A stretch of DNA of 64,000 nt from Xestospongia muta. Its lineage: Eukaryota > Porifera > Demospongiae > Haplosclerida > Petrosiidae. A program made the translations under genes and the position numbers. Shown here in pieces: positions 54,031-64,000 of this stretch. The stretch covers positions 5,334,501 to 5,398,500 of the forward strand of contig OY848929.1 of assembly GCA_963693285.1 (NCBI GenBank), read 5' to 3'. Below the pieces are notes generated by a model. That model had not been told where the DNA came from. It was given only the letters and a program-made list of their open reading frames with translations, and did no database searches. The number at the start of each line of letters is the position of its first letter. Position 1 is the first letter of the stretch.

Positions 54031-54732
54031 TGTTAACTAAATTTAACCCCTACTGGAGTATAATTGTAGTATTGAATGTAGATATATAAGTTCTTGTTAA
54101 GCAGAGTAATTGTTTCTCCTTTAAAATGTTGATAAATTGGGTAAAAAACGAAAGACATGTAGTCCATGGTTCAAATAAAAAAATGACCCAAAATGATAAG
54201 TAACGAAATTACTTCAAATTTTCACGAACATAGATATATAGGTTCTTGTTAAGTAGAGTAAGAATGACAGTATGAATAAAATGAGTAATCTTTCAAAAAC
54301 AACTTTAATAAAAATAAATTTTAAAGCTTGTTCCACTATTCATCACTGACTGTGACAAGTCCAGGTCTTTTAATTTTCTACTGAGCTATGACCAATGCTA
54401 GCCAGTAAAAGTGAAATTCTCTATGATGACAACAAATGTGAGTCTCCTGGAACCAACAACTAACAAAACATTTAGTTTGTAGGTAAACATTGTAGTAAAT
54501 TTAGCATCTAAAAATCTTACAAGAACTGTTGAGATCCAAGGCAACATCACATGGAGATATTGCTACATTGTTCCCCACACTATTGGGAAAGAGAAGATAG
54601 ATATAAATTAAGTATGCACCTGAAGGTATTTTTGAAAACTGCTAGATATAATCTTCACTGAAAGAAAAAAACAAAAAATTGTCTAATTAAGATTCAAACC
54701 AGCAGAGTGTGTTGTTTCCTTTGAGTTCTTCT
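54031..54732. other. Gene-free spacer
   Basis: AT-rich spacer upstream of RWDD2. Two copies of an AGATATATARGTTCTTGTTAAG element (about 54081 and 54232) resemble part of the 58-bp array that follows. No gene is supported. Confidence 0.6.
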
Positions 54733-55952
54733 TAATCCAATGTGACACTGCAGAAGATATTGTTAAGAACTTACTAGATATGACGATTCTTGATCCAATA
54801 TGACATACGCTGTAGGAGATATTGTTAAGAACTTACTAGATATGATGATTCCTGATCCAATGTGACACTGTAGGAAATATTGTTAAGAACTTACTAGATA
54901 TGACGATTCTTGATCCAATGTGACACTGTAGGAAATATTGTTAAGAACTTACTAGATATGACGATTCTTGATCCAATGTGACACTGTAGGAGATATTGTT
55001 AAGAACTTACTAGATATGACGATTCTTGATCCAATGTGACACTGTAGGAGATATTGTTAAGAACTTACTAGATATGACGATTCTTGATCCAATGTGACAC
55101 TGTAGGAGATATTGTTAAGAACTTACTAGATATGACGATTCTTGATCCAATATGACATACGCTGTAGGAGATATTGTTAAGAACTTACTAGATATGATGA
55201 TTCTTGATCCAATGTGACACTGTAGGAAATATTGTTAAGAACTTACTAGATATGACGATTCTTGATCCAATGTGACACTGTAGGAGATATTGTTAAGAAC
55301 TTACTAGATATGACGATTCTTGATCCAATGTGACACTGTAGGAGATATTGTTAAGAACTTACTAGATATGACGATTCTTGATCCAATGTGACACTGTAGG
55401 AGATATTGTTAAGAATTTACTAGATATGACGATTCTTGATCCAATGTGACACTGTAGGAAATATTGTTAAGAACTTACTAGATATGACGATTCTTGATCC
55501 AATGTGACACTGTAGGAAATATTGTTAAGAACTTACTAGATATGACGATTCTTGATCCAATATGATGTACGCTGTAGGAGATATTGTTAAGAACTTACTA
55601 GATATGACGATTCTTGATCCAATGTGACACTGTAGGAAATATTGTTAAGAACTTACTAGATATGACGATTCTTGATCCAATGTGACACTGTAGGAAATAT
55701 TGTTAAGAACTTACTAGATATGACGATTCTTGATCCAATGTGACACTGTAGGAGATATTGTTAAGAACTTACTAGATATGACGATTCTTGATCCAATGTG
55801 ATGTACGCTGTAGGAGATATTGTTAAGAACTTACTAGATATGATGATTCTTGATCCAATGTGACACTGTAGGAGATATTGTTAAGAACTTACTAGATATG
55901 ACAATTGTTGATCCAATGTGATGCTATAAGAGATATTGTTAAGAACTTACTC
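54733..55952. repeat. 58-bp tandem array, about 21 copies
   Basis: The unit is GATCCAATGTGACACTGTAG plus 38 further bases ending GACGATTCTT. Copies are nearly identical, with a 61-bp variant (GACATACGCTG or GATGTACGCTG for GACACTG) at about 54793, 55150, 55560 and 55798. On the minus strand each unit contains a 27-nt segment from GTAAGT to CTCCTACAG and a 31-nt remainder, which is a donor-acceptor pair in every copy (see findings). The remainder has no stop in any of its three frames. There are no unique spacers, so it is not CRISPR-like. Confidence 0.97.
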
Positions 55953-55969
55953 AAACTGATGCTAGAACT

Positions 55970-56275
55970 AATGACAGCTGTATTGAAATACTAATGCTAG
56001 AGTTAGGTGCTCTCAAAACACTCATTGAAATGCTAAAACTAATGCTCTCAATACATTCATTGAAATGCTAAAACTAGAGTCAAATGCCCTCAATACATTC
56101 ATTGAAATGCTGAAACTAATGCTCTCAATACATTCATTGAAATGCTAAAACTAATGCTCTTAATACACTCATTGAAATGCTAAAACTAGAGTCAAATCCT
56201 CTCAATACATTCATTGAAATGCTAAAACTAGAGTCAAATGCTCTTAATACATTCATTGAAATGCTAAAGTGATTA
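55970..56275. repeat. Imperfect ~35-40-bp tandem array
   Basis: CTCAATACATTCATTGAAATGCTAAAACTA-type units are repeated about eight times with length variation (TAATG or GAGTCAAATG linkers). It follows the 58-bp array directly. Confidence 0.9.
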
Positions 56276-56632
56276 CTATATAAGAATTAGGAGATGCTAA
56301 GTTCTCTTGACAAAAGCTCAATGCTAATGCTAAACTGTCTCACATATTAATAACGGTTCAAAAAGCTTGATTAAAAATAGAAAAATCAGTTAAAAAACTA
56401 ATGCTAAACATCAGTTAAAAAGACTAATGTTAAAAATTGTATGCTGTCTTTCTTTAGAAGCTGTCTTGAAACACCAGATTCAAAAATAATGCTAAGTTAG
56501 TTGTCTTTAAAAAAAGAAACAAACTATCATTTTGAAAAGCAATGCACTGAACAGTAAATGGCAGATTTAAATAATGCAAACGCAGCAATCAGTTCAAACG
56601 CTCAATGCTAAGACGTCTCAATTCTCATTTCA

Positions 56633-57100
56633 ATGCCCGAAGCTGTTTAACTTCAAAGGTCTGAAGCTGTCTTGACAATAACCTTAAAGGCCCGAAGCTG
56701 TCTTGACAATTCTTTTAATGGTCCGAAGCTATCTTGACAATTATTTAATAGGTCCGAAGCTGTCTTGAAAGTTACTTCAATGGTCTGAAGCTGTCTTGAC
56801 AATTACTTTAAAGGCCCGAAGCTGTCTTGACAATTATTTCAATGGTCCGAAGCTGTCTTGACAATTATTTAATAGGTCCGAAGCTGTCTTGAAAGTTACT
56901 TCAATGGTCTGAAGCTGTCTTGACAATTACTTTAAAGGCCCGAAGCTGTCTTGACAATTATGTCAATGGTCCGAAGCTGTCTTGACAATTATTTCAATGG
57001 TCCGAAGCTGTCTTGAGAATTCTTTCAATGGTCTGAAGCTGTCTTGATAATGCCTGAAGCTGTCTTGAAATCCATTCACGGAAGCTGTCTTGACTATCAA
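56633..57100. repeat. 31-bp tandem array, about 15 copies
   Basis: Units of GAAGCTGTCTTGACAATTAT plus 11 bases (such as TTCAATGGTCC). The linker alternates among GGTCCG, GGCCCG and GGTCTG, with a visible multi-unit period. It is the third array in a row. Confidence 0.93.
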
Positions 57101-58213
57101 ATCTGATGTCCGAATATATTACGAAACAAAATCAGAATATCCATTTGAAGAAACTGTCGAAGCTAATGCTCTCAATTGGCAATGCAATGCAGCAACAATA
57201 TACAGAATAGAATAATAGAAACTAGTCCTCATGTACTACGGGTACACACAGGTGTCACTAGTTTCTACAATACATTATATATTAGGACTTCCATCTCCTT
57301 ATAATGAACTGTATTAGTGTCTAGTTCTGTTATAGAATGTAGTAGTACAGTTACTGTCACATAGCGTACAATTACTAAACAAAAAGACAAAGTAACTCAC
57401 ATTTTTGAAGGAAGAAAAGCAAAGCAAGACAAGCAACAACAACAAAATAAAATAAAATAAAATACAGAGGTGTGTGCGGACATAATACACCCAGTAAAAG
57501 CTGGGGAAAAACTAGACCCAGTAAAAGCTGGGTAAAACTTAGGTAACCCAGAAAAGGCTGGGTAAAAAAAGTAGACGGGCCACAAAAAAACTAGTCTACA
57601 TGCTCAAAATGTATCAATTATCTAGACCTAAGAAAACCAGGAGCACACGATACCTTGTCGATCATGCACTCCTATCAATAACTAGATGACCCAGTCTATA
57701 AAAACTAAGTGGTGGCCCAGTCTACAAAAACTAAATGGCCCAGATACCGTCAGGTCAAAGCCAAGCTGTGGGCCAGAAACAATTCTCTACCGAAGCGAAC
57801 ACACAGTGATAACCCAACTAGACACAAACAAATCCCTTAGATACAGCGATGTATCAACAAATGGATTTGTAACAGAACATAGGGAGATGGAAGTCTATAT
57901 TGTCATGTGCCGTTAACATGCAAGTCTTCACTTTAGTCCATCATATCATGTCGTCCATCATGCAACTACCTGATACATGAGACAATGTACACTACATACA
58001 TGAACAGACTTACAGATTACCATAATATAACTCAATCCAACACTAGAGTCCCTTGAGCAGACATTTGAAACACCATGAGAAAGAAAGGGTTTGCAGTTCC
58101 TTAGACAACAACACGATGTAAACATGTGGAAACTCCAAATTGAAGAGATTCATTACTTAAAAGTGCGTAGCTCTTCTCCAGTCAGTCAAACTGAGCAATA
58201 GTGCACTTGATTT
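57101..58213. other. Non-coding block with inverted repeats and small hairpins
   Basis: No gene is recognised. Visible structure: an 11-bp inverted repeat TAGAAACTAGT (57216-57226) / ACTAGTTTCTA (57257-57267) with a 30-bp loop; a 13-bp inverted pair GACTTCCATCTCC (57286-57298) and GGAGATGGAAGTC (57883-57895); and three CCCAG-AAAA-CTGGG type hairpins at 57490-57505, 57517-57532 and 57547-57562. The frame at 57397-57585 reads through those hairpins and is not supported as a gene. Confidence 0.6.
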
Positions 58214-58259
58214 ATTTTATACCACGTTTTTCCCGGGTTTTTACTGAGCATGCGCAGTG
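58214..58259 (-). promoter_or_regulatory. TATA box with NRF1-like palindrome, pointing into the arrays
   Basis: On the minus strand CACTGCGCATGCTC (58246-58259) precedes TATAAAAT (58214-58221) by about 25 bp, a convincing core promoter aimed at lower coordinates. The nearest downstream sequence is the repeat block at 57.1-54.7 kb, with only a 36-codon frame (from about 58158) near the start. The nearest gene on the other side, UBE4A, has its 3' end here, so the promoter is not explained by a known gene. Confidence 0.5.
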
Positions 58260-58614
58260 AGATATATCACCAGTTTTACCAGACTCTAAAACCGGTTTTA
58301 CCAGTACTTGCATTGTATTTTAAAAATAACATGAACAATGTTACTCTAGATAAGTACAATGCATAAAGTTATCAGAAATGAAGCAATCTGATTGGCCATA
58401 TTTCCCGCTCTTAGTATAACCATTACATCATAAATTATGTACTATTATTAGCTACACATATTACGTGATTTTGTTAGATAAAATGATGACTATTTTAATA
58501 ATACAACAAATTTCAAGTCCTGAAACTCTCACAACAATATACAAAACAGAAAAATTGATCCTGTAAATAAATAATAGATATATAAAATTAATGTTTTGTT
58601 ATTTGCTCCAATTT

Positions 58615-61600
58615 CTAAGATGTTTCTGTTTTATTTATTGATTTCTGCTTTTTCCATTCCTCAATTCTTTGTCTCAATTCATCATTAGATATTAACATAT
58701 CTGCTGTCAATGGTTGTCTACTAAACGGATCAGTCTGGTCACTATAGACAAATAGATTCACTCAATATTGAAAGCTAGGAAGATATCAAGTGCACTGACC
58801 TAAGTAGATGACGAGTGATAATGCTTCTTTCCATTGTTTTGCCTGATGTGGGTAATATGACAGGATCACTCATTACTTCAGACATCAAGGGGTCCAAAAA
58901 CTCATCAGGGGCCTGAACAATAAATTAGATAAAACAAACATGTCCAGTGTTCCAGTGTAAAATACATACATCATCCATCATTTCTTCTTCAATGTGTAGT
59001 TGCTGGAAACATTGTCTCACTTTCTCTCTCATTCTTACTAATCCAGTACACATTTCAATAGGTTTGCCAAGACGCCTGACAAACACAAGACAGCTAAATA
59101 CAGACATACACTTTTATCACACTTACTTGAGGACATTTAGTGCAAGATCAAATAGTTCCATGGAGAAACTCCGCCCATCTCTTGGTATAGCTTGACAGAA
59201 GGCAGGCTCTCGTCCTAAATTCAAATAGATTCCAATGATACTACATACTAATTCTCGAGGTTGAAAATTATATTTCTCTCGATCTTTTACCTAGAAATAA
59301 GTTGTCATTGTTATTATATGTATAATATTACAAACATACAATAAACTGTTTGCCTTGTGGTCCAACAAGTTGTTTCAAAAAGTAATTCAACATGGCCACT
59401 AGCTGGTCTACCATTGCCATGGAAACAAAAGGCCTACAAGAAAACATTCAATTACAATAATTAGCTATAAATTCAGGGGGGTGGAGTTTACTTAGTAATA
59501 TCCCTTGTAATCATCTCAAGAGTGTTCACTGTTTTCAAAGCTAATGTATTCCTATTACTAGCGTACATAACAGACTCCCTCAATTTCCCTTCATGATCTT
59601 TCTTTTCATCCTCAGATAACCCCTCCCACTCTGCCGAATCCTTTAGTAATTGGACTTCTCGTATATTTTTTAAGTTCTACTTTTTATAGTAACATAAGCT
59701 ATAGACATATTCATTTGTACCTGTAAGCCTTCATCTAACTGCAGTGTGGCATCGCTTATCAACATATTAATAAATCTTAAAAACAATGGAGCCATTGAAC
59801 CTATCTGTACAGTTTCCACCTAAAAGGGAGGTGTGGTTTGTTGTACTAATCAAGTTATTGTTCTGGCCAACCTGTTCTCCTAATGTTTGTATACTTAGCT
59901 GATATAATGGAATGGTCCATAAAAAATTGAGTATTTTGTACATGGGAAGTCTATATTCTAAATATGAGATACATCAATATATTTAATTAATGATAACATT
60001 AACTTACGAAATTTATCTTCAAATTCCATTGAGTCTCCAGTGTGTTCTATATCAATGAATATTGCTAACAGAGATTGGAACAGATAACGTGATGCTATGG
60101 AGTGTGACTCAAACAATGACCTTTGAACCTCTGGATACTAGAAAACACCAGTATTAACAACTAATAATTTTATTTGTAATATTACAGCAACTTGAAGTAA
60201 GCCTCGTTGCTCTTGTTCTTCATCTGGTATCATTAAAGAGAGCAATTGGGCCAGTTTAGCTCTCAAATGTGGATTATAAAGTAGCCGAGAACTCCTGGTT
60301 ATTAAGTTGATGATTATATAGTTAATTAAGAGGGACTCACCCCATAAATACAGTACAAAATGTTATCAGTTGTATCTGTTGTTCCCCAGCATTTTCTAAA
60401 ACTTCCTCTCCTGATTGCCTGTATATGTAAAAATATAGTTCTGTCTTAGTTCACTTAAAATTGAATTAAATTTTAGTTCAAACCTATTAAATTATACTTT
60501 TAATTTTAGTTAGATTACCAGGTTTCATTTTTTAGTTTTACTTTTAGTTAGTTCGTTAGAGTATTTTTAATAACTTGTATACATAAGTATCTATTAAGTA
60601 TTATTAGTAGCTATAACAACACTAACTTATATACATTTACATGTACATGTACATTCATTACTTCAAGAACATGGCAAAGTCAGCAAGGTTCTCAACCAGA
60701 CATTCTGGAATACTCTGTAACTTTAGAGGTACCTTCATAGAGAAAAGAAGTTAAACATTATAAAAATAGATAAGACTTGTCAAACCTGTTCTGGTAAAGG
60801 GAAGAGATCTGGTCTATCCAGTTTAACAAGCTCCACTAGCCATGTTGCTGTGGCCGTATAGAATGTGAGACACAACTCCAACAATTGAGGATGCATAGCA
60901 TGAGTCTATAGTAAACAATAACAAACTTGTTAAGTGAGGAACTTACTCTAATTCCCATTATCTGTGAATGTAAGATCCTTGTTCGTGGCCCATCAGTAAG
61001 ATGTTGTAGCTGTTATAAAATGTAAAAGCAATGTTAGCATTTAATACTTGTTTACTCTAGCAACAGCATAAGCAAGATCTCCATAAAGATGGGTAGTCTG
61101 TGTTAATCCCAGTATAAGACAACGATGAGTGAGAAAGAAACAATGTGACACAAATTTAACTGGTATTACTGGATGCAAGACAGAGGAGGAGGAATTATCT
61201 TCAGCAGAATCTATAATTATAATGTAGTATCTTCTTTTAAAGGATTTATGTACCTCTTGTAATATTAGCCATTTTTGTTTCTTGTGAAAAATCAACATAA
61301 GGCTTGTCATAGTTTTCTACTAATGTACAGTAACCTGGATCAACTGACATTAGGCGAGGGTTTGTTCCTGTTTTACTCCCAGTAAATGGGACACTTAATT
61401 GAAGTAGTAACCACGATAAATTAATGAAAAATCCATCACTTGCTGTTGTCAACAAAGGACCTACTCCATGTAAACGAGACAACATCTATGAGAAAGACAA
61501 ACTACTAAAACTTCCATTGAGACTATCTTACTTTGCCTCTGTCTTTGTTAGCATTAAAACACTCTACTAACCAAAGGATCACCTTCTCTCTCACCTCCTC

Positions 61601-63048
61601 TCCTTGGTGAAGAAGAGATGACATTAGTAGGTGGAGTTTTGATACAATATTCTCTAATTGTAACCGAAGAGATCTGGAACGTGTTTCATAGATATCTCTG
61701 TCAGAATGTAAGTCAATATCAGCAAAGTGTTCCTATGAGAAAAAGATATAGAAGAGAGACAGTGTTGAGAGATATACTGACAACTGGTTGCATTAGTGAT
61801 GGCGCAAGTGTTGTAGGTGATAAGAGACGACCAAGAAGGGTGTGGCTTTGAAATGATTTTCCTGTTTGAAGAACTTGTTTTTGTGGTAGCCAGTATGTAG
61901 AATTGACAAGAAGCTAAAATTAAAAGAGACAAATTTTATTCACAATCTTCAGATTTTTCTATTTATTTATCAATCTTACATTAGCCAGTGCAGAATTCTG
62001 GCAAAAGATCATAACACAATCCATCAAATGATGTAAGTCAACAGAAGATAGAGTCAAGTCAGCACATTTCATATAAATATGACTCAAAACAGGACTAAAT
62101 ATAACTCTCTAACAACAATATAATGTAAGTATTATTTGGTGCATACTATGATATTGTAATACCAAGTTAGTTGGAGTCTGACAGTCAGCAATTTGTTTAA
62201 AGAAATCCAATGAAATGGAGGACCCTATACATGTTGCCATAGTAACATATGTCACACTACACAATGTACGCTAACCTTCATATACTGATCTGATGTATAA
62301 TTTGACAAAGTCACTTTCTGTAGGACTCTTTGTTTGAACTACCATTAGATTGTGGGCGGAGCAAGCCATTATTCTGTCCAATCAGATGTGAGATTATATA
62401 ATATAGTTATCTAATACACATACCCTGTCATCTCGATAATCTTGTTTTTAATTTTATTGAAGACAGCAGTCTTCCATTGCTGTCCCTGCTATAGATACAT
62501 GTACACACATATATGTATGTATATCTTAATACTGGTATACTAGTATTATATACCTTTTTATTAAGAAGACTATCTTGTATTCTTGCATAGCAATGTGCCA
62601 AATAGAGAATAGGAGATACTTCAATGGTTTTCTCTCTCTCATATAATCCATGGTTAAGTCCTTTGGGATTTACTATTAAATAATTAACAGGTGATTTTAG
62701 TTGTAATCTTTCCGCCAATACCTGTACAATTAATATAGTATATTAATAAATTAATAATGACATACTCTCTCATAGTTATCAAAAGTGACGGCACCCTCTT
62801 GTTGTGGTAACAGGAGTACATATTGTGGATCATTCAATCTACTGTATTCGATGTCTCCTGTAACATATAGATTTATAACATATTATGTATAGACACAATG
62901 GTTTCTGTGGTAACTGACCCCCTATAAATAAGAATATTTTAGAAATAATACTGTTAAGATCTTGGTTTTCTTTCTGTGTTGTCTCTTTTGCAGTTATTGC
63001 TTTCTCTTCTGACTCAAATAGAGAGAGAAATGGATTGACTTCAGCCAT
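58615..63048 (-). CDS. UBE4A: Ubiquitin conjugation factor E4 A (U-box)
   Basis: A Ufd2-type E4/E3 ligase that extends ubiquitin chains. The start [20 protein letters not shown] matches the NPF-x-x-LF opening of UBE4A, with IISKIFLF following. Many short exons encode the helical Ufd2 core: QSLQ-rich helices, [60 protein letters not shown] and FEFDPR-like blocks. The C-terminal U-box is intact: [40 protein letters not shown] and [20 protein letters not shown], ending NKTETS at 58615. About 22 exons with introns of 45-180 bp. The HLLSDQTDPF-x-R-x-PLT string is diagnostic of UBE4. Confidence 0.93.
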
Positions 63049-63100
63049 GAGTGCTGACTCAGCCTATGAATGCTGACTGAACCATGAGTGCTGACTCAGC

Positions 63101-63112
63101 AACCACACCTCT
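63101..63112. promoter_or_regulatory. GGYGTGGY box upstream of UBE4A
   Basis: ACCACACCTCT (reverse of AGAGGTGTGGT) lies about 55 bp before the UBE4A ATG, in the 161-bp gap to the next gene. Confidence 0.4.
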
Positions 63113-63209
63113 ATACAACTATGAAATTCATTGCTTTAATAAAATGAAGCTGTTGACTAAATTTATATTGGAATACAACAACAATACATGCATTTAAAAT
63201 AGTAATAAT

Positions 63210-64000
63210 TCACATTGTATATGGATTGTCATAAGGAGGTGGTGTGTGTTCTGATTCCTGTCCATTTTCCTGCCAGAATGGTTTCATGTAAGTAGACACT
63301 GGGTCTCTTGTTAAATTATCCAATGACTTATAGCCAGATGTTAACTGTTGCCATGGATACCTTTCTTCTTCTCGGGTGTGTTCAAACCCAAATAATGGGT
63401 GTATAAGAGGTGAATATAAACCACCATCCAACCCACTGTCAGCACCAGTCTCTCTAGTATTTTGGTCATTCAAGAATGATGATGGATTTGTAGATGATGA
63501 CATTATCTTATTCGCAAGACCTCTCATGTAATCTGGATCTCTTTCGTAATCGCCACTGTATTTGGATAGATCAGTACATCCTGAGCTTGTTGATGATGAA
63601 CGTGAATTATCAGGAGGTGTATCACTCATAGGATCAGCACTGAAATCTACAGGTTGATAATGTCCTGTTGGTGTTGGAGGATACTTTGATTCATCATACA
63701 AACATGAGTCAGAAGTCTGTCTTCCAAATTTATTTGGTTGGGTTTGAGTAAAAGAGCTATCTGGTTGACAAGAGAAGATGACATCTGATAATAGGGATGA
63801 ACTTAATGTACGATGAGTAGCTAAGAATTCGTTGCTATGGTAATGTAATGGACTGGACAATGAGAAAGATTGTTCAGCTAATGAGTGAGTTTGTCTAGGA
63901 ATGTCACTTTTAGGGCCTTGTTGTAACACTATCCTGTTGCTATAGTAACAATCTTCTTGGGACACTGTGTCTGATTCATAATCAATAGGAAGTTCAATTG
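63210..64000 (-). CDS. C-terminal exon of an unrecognised protein (cut by window edge)
   Basis: An open frame enters from the right edge (ELPIDYESDTVSQEDCYYSN) and ends at 63210. It has no in-frame start that looks genuine; the codon at 63965 is GTG inside the exon. It is polar and rich in Ser, Thr, Pro and Tyr, without domains or membrane segments, so it is probably a disordered or cytoplasmic tail. Visible short motifs are PPPY at the end (a PPxY WW-domain ligand, in HTPPPYDNPYTM), several acidic Tyr sites (DYESD, YERDPDY) and a Ser-rich run SRSSSTSSGCTD. I cannot name the protein. The gene continues outside the window. Confidence 0.6.
   Translation of the reverse strand, partial: IELPIDYESDTVSQEDCYYSNRIVLQQGPKSDIPRQTHSLAEQSFSLSSPLHYHSNEFLATHRTLSSSLLSDVIFSCQPDSSFTQTQPNKFGRQTSDSCLYDESKYPPTPTGHYQPVDFSADPMSDTPPDNSRSSSTSSGCTDLSKYSGDYERDPDYMRGLANKIMSSSTNPSSFLNDQNTRETGADSGLDGGLYSPLIHPLFGFEHTREEERYPWQQLTSGYKSLDNLTRDPVSTYMKPFWQENGQESEHTPPPYDNPYTM

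Noticed and set aside
54733..55952. CRISPR-like array
   Set aside because: All copies abut with no unique spacers, the unit is longer than CRISPR repeats, and the genome is eukaryotic.
57397..57585. Minus-strand 62-codon frame with YPAFTG repeats
   Set aside because: It reads through the CCCAG/CTGGG hairpin triplet. It has no homologous or conserved features, and the stretch of Cys/Phe looks like low-complexity AT-rich sequence.

Overview
This window is nuclear DNA of an early-branching animal, most likely a demosponge of the Amphimedon type. The reasons are AT-rich sequence, very short introns (many 40-100 bp, GT-AG), tightly packed genes on both strands, and an animal gene set: FAM172A/ARB2A, HD-PTP, alsin-like, DDB2, PRMT2, cyclin Y, acid sphingomyelinase and a ciliary dynein-docking gene. 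The species is inferred from style and content, not proven. Most genes were rebuilt by joining exons by eye. Outer limits (start and stop codon) are firmer than internal splice sites. Several long reading frames begin at TTG or GTG codons, so I moved those starts to the first sensible ATG.

Layout. 0.15-1.66 kb is an 18-bp minisatellite beside the first exons of an EXD2-like exonuclease (-). 2.6-5.7 kb is a secreted GtaA-like glutaminase (-). 5.9-12.7 kb is a BRO1-domain HD-PTP/ALIX-type ESCRT protein (-) with a huge P/Q-rich last exon. 12.9-23.2 kb is a compact run: prohibitin (+), UQCRQ (-), DAP1 (+), COA1 (-), ATG9 (+), then FAM172A (-), with an RRM protein gene (+) nested inside one of its introns. 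23.4-26.3 kb is acid sphingomyelinase (+). 27.1-27.5 kb is a single-exon orphan gene with a TATA box. 28.2-31.4 kb is mitochondrial GPD2 (-), whose 3' end is duplicated in tandem. Then come DDB2 (+), PRMT2 (+), an unrecognised multi-exon gene (-), bystin (-), RNase T2 (-), an alsin C-terminal-like MORN/VPS9 gene (-), cyclin Y (+), ODAD4/TTC25 (-), VPS25 (+), a BTB-TLDc protein (-) and RWDD2 (-). 54.0-58.5 kb is a gene-poor block of three successive tandem arrays plus inverted repeats. 58.6-63.0 kb is the U-box ligase UBE4A (-). The window ends inside the last exon of an unrecognised gene (-).

The genes form no pathway. They are mostly housekeeping genes in divergent or convergent pairs with 60-300 bp between them. 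The most unusual signals are: a ~21-copy 58-bp array whose minus strand carries a GT-AG mini-intron and a stop-free 31-nt mini-exon in every unit; CT microsatellites that serve as polypyrimidine tracts in several genes; a recurring GGYGTGGY (CACCC/KLF-like) box in nearly every short promoter; a gene nested in the FAM172A intron; and an HD-PTP-like gene with no phosphatase domain.
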